Source: Lampris incognitus (lineage: Eukaryota > Chordata > Actinopteri > Lampriformes > Lampridae). Taken from it: a stretch of 64,000 nt of DNA. The position numbers were made by a program, and so were the translations under genes. The stretch is from NCBI RefSeq assembly GCF_029633865.1, contig NC_079213.1, forward strand, positions 103,721,434 to 103,785,433, in the 5' to 3' direction. The notes under the pieces are model-generated. The model did not search any database and was not told where the DNA came from. It worked only from the letters and a program-made list of their open reading frames with translations. Position 1 is the first letter of the stretch; every line of letters begins with the position of its first letter. This document shows positions 60,501 to 64,000 of this stretch, in pieces.

Positions 60501-62727
60501 CTCACTGTCGGGTGAAAAGAAGCTGCTGGCGACTCCACGTGTATCGGAGGATCGGCAGAGGGGGTGGAGCAGCGACTGGGACGGCTCGGAAAATAGGGTA
60601 ATTGGCTGAAATACAAATGGGGGAGGGAGGGGGGGGGGCTAAACAAAACACAAACTTACATACATGTTGAGATCATGTCATGCATTTAGCATGACTTTGT
60701 TGGAATGTGGGTTTGTTGTGAATGTCACAATAAGAAATGTATCAAGTCAGCGTCTTGATTCATGGAAATCTGACCTGTTGACCCAGACAACAAGCATCGC
60801 TTTTTAGAAGGTTGCATGCAGGCAGGGAAATTATTCAATAGCTGGAAGGATGTACCAAAACAATGAGCGCTGGTTTGGACATGTCCGCCCACTCGCTGGA
60901 TGTGAAGAGTTGCTCTTTAGTTTACAAAAAATGTCCCTTGATTCATCCGAGACAAGACATTTAGCTGGAAATTCTGTGTGGTGTGCAAATTAGCAAGTGG
61001 GACTTTGATCATTGAAGGTCATAATTTGCATTGGTACTAAACAACTGATCCCTCTTTGATAAACGCGGTCCCTCTGCTGCGGTCCGCTGTTTGCATTTGC
61101 ATCCTAAATTGTATGTTTTTTTTTGTTAGTTTGTTAGTTTGTTTGTTTTTTGCAAAACGAGTGACGCAACTTCTGTCTTACAGTTGCTTGGCTGTTAACT
61201 GTTGTGTGTCTGTTTATTGATGTTGCATTGTTCTCCATCCCCCATTACACGCCCACAAAAACAAAAAAAATGACTACGCACACGGACACACACAACCCAG
61301 TGAGCGGCAAGATAATGAGATCGCCCAGGAGATTCAGGAAGAACTGGTCCGACAGGCTGAGCGACAAAGGCAGCAAGAAGAGAAGGATGCGGTAAGGGTG
61401 ACAAACACACACACACACACACACTACTTTCTTATTGATGTAAGATGACTGTTGCATACCCATTCATCACCACCCGGTACCAGTGGACGGCCATCTGCAG
61501 AGCAAACCTCCATTGTGCTTATTTGAGGGGTTTTCCCCCCTCCCAGTTGTACTTGGCCAATCACCCCACTCTTCCGAGCCGTCCCAGTCGCTGCTCCGCT
61601 CCCTCTGCCGATCCGGGGAGGGCTGCAGACTACTACATGCCTCCTCCGATACATGTGGAGTTGCCAGCCGCTTCTTTTCACCTGACAGTAAGGAGTTTCA
61701 CCAGGGGGACGTAGCGCCCTGGTGAAACTCCTCGCCGGGTAGCGTAACCCGGATGCCTGGGTTCATTCGTCTTAATCATTCGGTACAAATAAGAGAAATG
61801 TTGTTCAACTCTTGCTTTTTTATCTTATTTACCCTTTCAACTAGGCATTTACAAGATATTAAATGCTGGCGTCCGGGTAGCGTAGCGGTCTATTCCGTTG
61901 CCTACCAACACGGGGGATCCCAGTTCGAATCCCTGTGTTACCTCCAGCTTGGTCGGGCGTCCCTACGGACACAATTGGCTGTGTCTCCGGGTGGGAAGCC
62001 GGATGTTGGTATGTGTCCTGGTCACTGCACTAGCGCCTCTTGTGGTCGGTCGAGGCGCCTGTTCTGGGGGGAGGGTGAACTGGGGAGGGTGAACCGGGAG
62101 GATCATGCGTGCTACATGTGATCCTCCCGCGTGCTACGTCCCCCTGGTGAAACTCCTCACTGTCAGGTGAAAAGAAGCGCCTGGCGACTCCACATGTATC
62201 AGAGGAGACACGTGGTAGTCTGCAGCCCTCCCCGGATCGGCAGACGGGGTGGAGCAGGGACTGGGACGGCTCGGAAGAGTGGGGTAATTGGCCGGATACA
62301 ATTGCGGAGAAAAGAGGAGGGGGGGGGGGGTCAAAATAATAAAATAAATAATGATAATGACCCGCCCAGCAGAAATGTCAGTTCATTGCTAATGCTATAA
62401 TCTTTTGAACATGATTATTATTTCTCATTTCCCATTGTTGTTATAATTTTTTCAGTTTTTTTATTTTTCATTTCATCATATAGATTTTATGTTACAGGGA
62501 TTAACTTGTTACAAGTTTGCCTGTGATGTTGGTGATGTGTTGTAGAAATGAGTGTTCTTGGGTTTGCAGGTTTATCACTCTGTTCTGATTTTGTGTGTGT
62601 GTGTGTGTTTACCTTCGCTTCCAGGCCATAGCCCGTAAGCTGCAGGAGAAGGAGATGAAGGAGGAGAGGAGGAGACAGAAGCAGATGGAGGCCAACGTGG
62701 AGGAGGAGTACTATGAGGATCAAGGAG
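40702..62727 (+). CDS. ccdc50: Coiled-coil domain-containing 50, exons 1-5 (continues right)
   Basis: Joined exons 40702-40750, 48086-48148, 56635-56764, 61301-61391 and 62625-62727 give 145 codons plus one base, colinear with human CCDC50: '[16 protein letters not shown]', '[20 protein letters not shown]', '[20 protein letters not shown]', '[20 protein letters not shown]', '[18 protein letters not shown]'. All junctions are GT-AG and in frame. The product is a cytoplasmic coiled-coil protein; '[10 protein letters not shown]' resembles the MIU ubiquitin-binding motifs of the family. CCDC50 (Ymer) dampens EGFR down-regulation and acts as a ubiquitin-dependent autophagy receptor in innate signalling; human mutation causes deafness DFNA44 (family knowledge). 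The C-terminal half lies beyond 64000. Introns are packed with SINEs. Confidence 0.95.
41090..41520. other. ccdc50 intron 1, promoter-proximal; nothing named
   Basis: Contains 'ggattcgaaccggcgac' at 41091-41107, a tRNA B-box-like word on the minus strand, but no foldable tRNA. No other feature seen. Confidence 0.4.
41527..42106. mobile_element. MITE with inverted ends, itself interrupted
   Basis: Inverted ends 'ggggcctcgtgtatcaatcg' (left) and 'cgattgatacgtgaggcccc' (right) define a 580-bp element. The left arm is interrupted after about 24 bases by another element (41551-41808); beyond it 'tatgggcaaatttgttc' resumes, matching the complement of the right arm. I see no clear target duplication, so the superfamily is open. 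Confidence 0.7.
41551..41808. mobile_element. Short non-autonomous transposon nested in a MITE
   Basis: 258 bases with short imperfect inverted ends ('ataggcgtttctag' and 'ctagaatcgcccctg') and internal 'tgctgcagcaccccta' words repeated in both halves. It resembles a common fish repeat. It inserted into the left arm of the MITE at 41527. Confidence 0.6.
42107..43326. other. ccdc50 intron 1; no feature recognised
   Basis: No repeats or coding signals that I can identify; a short G run at 42359-42369. Confidence 0.45.
43327..44162. mobile_element. Retroelement-like repeat with inverted 75-bp ends
   Basis: The left end contains the complement of the right end: 'gactgaagatgtcacttaga', then 'tga(g)...gatgaaacgtat', then 'caataaa' and 'ccagatgarctgattca'. 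Such motifs border Penelope-like or related elements in fish, which is an inference from memory. Inside lies a Harbinger-type MITE. No coding capacity. Confidence 0.5.
43553..43901. mobile_element. Harbinger-type MITE with TAA target duplication
   Basis: 349 bases with inverted ends 'gggcccagacaca' and 'tgtgtcagggccc', flanked by TAA (43550-43552 and 43902-43904), the 3-bp duplication typical of PIF/Harbinger. Inner sub-terminal repeats ('gccgac') are dense. Non-coding. Confidence 0.8.
44163..44671. other. ccdc50 intron 1; nothing recognised
   Basis: No motif-bearing frame, RNA or repeat that I can name. Confidence 0.45.
44672..45040 (+). repeat. SINE1, full length
   Basis: tRNA-like head with A box 'gtgaggtggttagcatgg' and B box 'gggttcgagcccc', core 'cccacagtccaaagacatg', short GT tract and (GGAT)n end. 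One of two clear plus-strand full-length copies in the window. Confidence 0.92.
45041..45719. other. ccdc50 intron 1; nothing recognised
   Basis: No coding or repeat signal that I can name. Confidence 0.45.
45720..46130 (+). repeat. SINE2 (second tRNA-derived SINE)
   Basis: tRNA-like head: A-box-like 'gtgtagcggtctagtccg', B box 'ggttcgaatcc'. The body has 'cacaattggccgtgtctgcg', 'ctggtgaaactcctcactgt' and 'ccctccccggatcggcagag', and the tail is A-rich. Nine copies lie in ccdc50 introns. Confidence 0.9.
46131..48085. other. ccdc50 intron 1, distal part
   Basis: No repeat or gene recognised in about 2 kb; this is the longest repeat-poor stretch of the ccdc50 region. The end carries the exon 2 acceptor 'tttctccgtag'. 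Confidence 0.5.
48086..48148 (+). CDS. ccdc50: ccdc50 exon 2
   Basis: 63 bases, acceptor 'ctccgtag', donor 'a|gtaagt', encoding [21 protein letters not shown], nearly identical to human. Confidence 0.95.
48480..48902 (-). repeat. SINE2 with 13-bp target duplication
   Basis: A full-length minus-strand copy; ttatctgccatct occurs at 48467-48479 and 48903-48915. Confidence 0.93.
49085..49235 (+). repeat. Intronic direct repeat, copy A
   Basis: Shares 'gtctccaatgtta', 'gtaggattaattata', 'cagctggaaatcat' and 'catttcccatggct' in order with 49440-49562. Diverged; unknown origin. Confidence 0.75.
49440..49575 (+). repeat. Intronic direct repeat, copy B
   Basis: Second copy of the segment at 49085-49235, about 350 bases downstream, with small deletions. 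Confidence 0.75.
50046..50135 (-). mobile_element. L2-like LINE 3' tail, short
   Basis: 'agtcaagtctaattttattt' with 'gtataaccctta' and 'gggctttacaatgacatt' is a diverged relative of the tails at 2324 and 53877. Only about 90 bases. Confidence 0.55.
50155..50610 (+). repeat. SINE2, full length
   Basis: Plus-strand copy with the head ('ggtggcatggcagtctattc'), B box 'ggttcaaatcc' and complete body. The tail ends in a G-rich run. Confidence 0.9.
51665..52405 (-). mobile_element. RTE-type LINE 3' fragment, split by SINE1
   Basis: Same family as 1578-2318: minus-strand '[20 protein letters not shown]' and '[14 protein letters not shown]', with a (GTA)n tail at 51669-51710. The SINE1 at 51989-52340 interrupts it; upstream sequence resumes at 52341. 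Confidence 0.82.
51989..52340 (-). repeat. SINE1 nested in an RTE fragment
   Basis: cttctaa is duplicated at 51982-51988 and 52341-52347. The copy lacks a few dozen bases between the 'ggcggcaggc' and 'catcacac' segments. Confidence 0.9.
52934..53755 (-). mobile_element. RET1 retroposon, near full length
   Basis: Minus-strand copy from a duplicated 5' start ('gccaccatcttcgcac' and 'gccgccatcttcccac') to the 3' end 'caaatagtgtttctgat'. It contains two diverged copies of the segment with 'gctagcagttagcttagcct', as in the copy at 18873. No target duplication located. Confidence 0.65.
53877..53930 (-). mobile_element. L2-type LINE extreme 3' end
   Basis: 'agtcaagtcagttttatttg' plus 'tatagcccaatatcacaaat', the same end as at 2324. 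About 55 bases only. Confidence 0.6.
53931..55059. other. ccdc50 intron 2; GT tract, otherwise unassigned
   Basis: A (GT)n tract lies at 54537-54592 and a CTCT-rich run at 54905-54960. No exon or known repeat otherwise. Confidence 0.5.
55060..55532 (-). mobile_element. RET1 retroposon, short form
   Basis: Minus-strand copy with one central segment only, the doubled 5' start ('gccgccatcttccatc', 'ccaccatcttcccacacc') and the 3' end 'aaaaatgtttctgattctga'. An 'atcatca' duplication (55046-55052 region and near 55526) may be the target site. Confidence 0.65.
55533..56634. other. ccdc50 intron 2, distal part
   Basis: No repeat or RNA recognised. Frames of 85-114 codons carry no motif. Ends with the exon 3 acceptor 'gtgtttgcag'. 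Confidence 0.5.
56635..56764 (+). CDS. ccdc50: ccdc50 exon 3
   Basis: 130 bases, acceptor 'tttgcag', donor 'at|gtgagc'. Encodes [20 protein letters not shown], then '[20 protein letters not shown]', matching the human coiled coil. Confidence 0.95.
56765..57418. other. ccdc50 intron 3, CA-rich start
   Basis: Scattered CA runs at 56780-57120; no gene or known repeat. Confidence 0.5.
57419..57831 (+). repeat. SINE2 with 12-bp target duplication
   Basis: Full-length plus-strand copy; aaagtgttttgc occurs at 57407-57418 and 57832-57843. Confidence 0.93.
57852..57979 (-). repeat. SINE2, internally deleted, inverted next to a full copy
   Basis: Contains only the tail ('tttttctccctaattgtact') and the tRNA-side head ('gatttgaaccgtcgatc'); the body between is missing. 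It lies 20 bases from the plus-strand copy at 57419, tail to tail. Confidence 0.8.
58035..58675 (+). mobile_element. RTE-type LINE, second family, 3' part
   Basis: Plus strand reads '[11 protein letters not shown]', '[10 protein letters not shown]', '[20 protein letters not shown]', 'RLRWFGRV' and '[17 protein letters not shown]', an RTE-like C-terminus distinct from the family at 1578. It has at least two frame changes. A GAAGAA tail closes it. Confidence 0.8.
58794..59124 (+). repeat. SINE1 with 9-bp target duplication
   Basis: Head 'cggcaccatggcgcagtggt' with good A and B boxes, core, and GGAT tail; cataatccc is duplicated at 58785-58793 and 59125-59133. It lacks the GT tract and neighbouring body. 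Confidence 0.92.
59125..59843. other. ccdc50 intron 3; nothing recognised
   Basis: Short CA tract at 59402-59424. No other feature. Confidence 0.5.
59844..60096 (-). repeat. SINE2, internally deleted, with target duplication
   Basis: The middle of the body is absent: 'cccggtcgctg' joins directly to 'tgaccaggacacgtaccc'. tcgc(t/a)gtgatttt is duplicated at 59831-59843 and 60097-60109, so the insertion boundaries are intact. Confidence 0.88.
60235..60646 (+). repeat. SINE2 with 14-bp target duplication
   Basis: Full-length plus-strand copy; aacacaaacttaca occurs at 60221-60234 and 60647-60660. Confidence 0.93.
60661..61300. other. ccdc50 intron 3 end
   Basis: No repeat recognised; the exon 4 acceptor 'cacacacaacccag' has a C/A-rich rather than T-rich lead. 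Confidence 0.5.
61301..61391 (+). CDS. ccdc50: ccdc50 exon 4
   Basis: 91 bases, acceptor 'aacccag', donor 'gcg|gtaagg'. Encodes [20 protein letters not shown], then [10 protein letters not shown], matching human '[15 protein letters not shown]'. Confidence 0.93.
61535..61715 (-). repeat. SINE2, 5'-truncated
   Basis: Carries the tail half only, up to 'caccagggggacgtagc'. A short inverted scrap ('ccctggtgaaactcctc') follows at 61717-61733. Confidence 0.85.
61870..62335 (+). repeat. SINE2, full length with small duplication
   Basis: Head 'gtccgggtagcgtagcggtc', B box 'agttcgaatcc'. Short repeats of 'gagggtgaac' and 'gtgctac' in the body. Tail ends in a G run. Confidence 0.9.
62625..62727 (+). 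CDS. ccdc50: ccdc50 exon 5
   Basis: 103 bases, acceptor 'cgcttccag', donor 'g|gtggga' (weak). Encodes [20 protein letters not shown] and ends 'EEEYYEDQG', matching human '..YYYEDGG'. Confidence 0.92.
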
Positions 62728-62761
62728 GTGGGAGAGGGTCACCAGCTCGTGTATGTGTCTG

Positions 62762-62769
<8 letters not shown>

Positions 62770-62800
<31 letters not shown>

Positions 62801-62812
62801 GTGTGTGTGTGA
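62770..62812. repeat. (GT)n microsatellite
   Basis: About 20 GT units just downstream of exon 5. Confidence 0.9.
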
Positions 62813-63062
62813 TTGTGGTGTTGTGCAGAGCTTGAGACTACCGCTGACTCAGGGCAAAGATTTAGTTTTGCTCTTTTAAGCACATAGTTGACCTTGAGCA
62901 AGATTTATATAGTGTGCACCGAGAAGTTGTTTGTCATCTTGCCCTAAAAACAAACACAGTACTAAATGGATTCTGTCAGTGCTTCAGATGGACCAGGAAG
63001 TGCCGGCTGCTAGGCTAGATGTGACGAAAATTCACTTGAATAGTTCAGTTTTCTCTCTAACC
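62813..63062. other. ccdc50 intron 5
   Basis: Nothing recognised. Confidence 0.5.
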
Positions 63063-63456
63063 ATCCATCCATTCATCCATCCATCCATTATCCAAACCGC
63101 TTATCCTGCTCTCAGGGTCGCAGGGATGCTGGAGCCTATCCCAGCAGTCATTGGGCGACAGGCCGGGGGACACCCTGAACAGGCCGCCAGGCCATCACAG
63201 GGCCGACACACACACACACACACATTCACACCTAGGGACAATTTAGTACGACCGATTCACCTGACCTACATGTCTTTGGACTGTGGGAGGAAACCGGAGC
63301 ACCCGGAGGAAACGCACGCAGACACGGGGAGAACATGCAAACTCCACACAGAGGACGACCCGGGACGACCCCCAAGGTTGGACTACCCCGGGGCTCGAAC
63401 CCAGGACCTTCTCGCTGTGAGGCGACCGCGCTAACCACTGCGGCACCGTACCGCCC
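63063..63456 (-). repeat. SINE1 with 10-bp target duplication
   Basis: Near full length; ctct(c/t)taacc occurs at 63053-63062 and 63457-63466. Confidence 0.92.
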
Positions 63457-64000
63457 CTCTTTAACCAATAATCTTGATTTAATTTCCAGTCACCTGCTGG
63501 CAAATGCATATCATCTCATGTCACACAGTTTATCGAAAGAATTTTGTCTTAGCAAGAGAAGTATTAGATAATCTTAAACAGCTGTCTTCAACCACTAATC
63601 CCTGTTTTGACTGTCGTGGCATTTTAAAACTGCTAACACCGCGACTTGGCGTTGGCATGTTGGATTATTTTAAAGAGGCGATCCACTCAAAACTCAGAAC
63701 ATTTTTGATACATTTTTCTTTTTCCTCCGACCAGAGAAAGTTTAACCAGTGCTGTTTTTTGTTACCTTCAGTCCTTTTTCTCTGCTCAGAAGTATTAGCT
63801 TTAGCTGATCTCCGACAGCAGCCAGTCACATGCTGGTTTAGATATATGTCCCGCCTGTTGGTCCAACACCGATGGCTGCTCAAGCTGCCAGTCATCATAC
63901 TGAAACGATCCATCTGACAGCAGCATGCTGATTTGGTTGCTAGCGGTTACAGTGTGTTAGCCACAGGTGATAAGAGGGCTACTCTGCCCCTGTGTGTGTG
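63457..64000. other. ccdc50 intron 5 to the window edge
   Basis: A 137-codon plus-strand frame (63504-63917) has no motif I recognise, and human CCDC50 has no matching sequence. Treated as intron. Confidence 0.45.

Noticed and set aside
45740-62121. Several recurring 60-120 codon frames with '[14 protein letters not shown]'-like text
   Set aside because: They are translations of SINE2 copies.
63504-63917. Possible ccdc50 exon 6
   Set aside because: The frame has no similarity to the known CCDC50 sequence following 'YYYEDGG' and no fitting splice sites in phase.

Overview
This is vertebrate nuclear DNA, almost certainly from a teleost fish. Three host genes have split or single exons typical of vertebrates, and the rest is a dense layer of fish-type interspersed repeats: tRNA-derived SINEs with GGAT tails, L2-, RTE- and L1/Tx1-type LINE pieces, Tc1-like and hAT/Harbinger-like DNA transposons, one LTR retrotransposon and long microsatellites. 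All calls come from reading the sequence; no database search was possible.

Host genes. (1) 14132-16072, minus: a 646-residue, single-coding-exon leucine-rich-repeat membrane protein, best read as platelet glycoprotein V (gp5). (2) 29156-32007, minus: a four-exon, 81-residue precursor ending in the octapeptide ACFWKYCV, i.e. urotensin II-related peptide (uts2b/urp). (3) 40702 to beyond the right edge, plus: ccdc50, with its CpG-rich promoter and first five coding exons. The uts2b and ccdc50 genes stand head to head, as their human counterparts do at 3q28.

Layout. 0-4.5 kb: SINE1, RTE and L2 fragments and a minisatellite born inside a SINE1 copy. 4.5-13.4 kb: one SINE1 copy split first by a Tc1-like transposon and then by a young Ty3/gypsy-type LTR element. 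14-16 kb: gp5. 16.2-23.7 kb: a block of non-LTR retrotransposon with N-terminal zinc finger and C-terminal restriction-like endonuclease (R2/HERO-like), two copies head to tail, pierced by three other elements and flanked by direct repeats of about 400 bp. 24-25.6 kb: an L2 copy with its 5' end joined to its 3' end. 27-30 kb: two short transposons with clear 8-bp target duplications. 29.1-32.1 kb: uts2b. 34-36 kb: L1 piece with Tc1 and a retroposon stacked on it. 38.4-38.8 kb: a tetranucleotide array whose motif changes one base at a time. 40.4 kb onward: ccdc50, whose introns hold nine SINE2 copies in both orientations plus several nested DNA transposons.

The three genes do not form a pathway. 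gp5 is expected on thrombocytes, uts2b makes a secreted vasoactive/neuropeptide, and ccdc50 makes a cytoplasmic ubiquitin-binding adaptor. The observations most worth checking are a tandem splice donor in uts2b that would give either ACFWKYCV or the extended GEPCFWKYCV, the long direct repeats around the R2-like block, and inverted SINE2 copies closely flanking ccdc50 exon 4.
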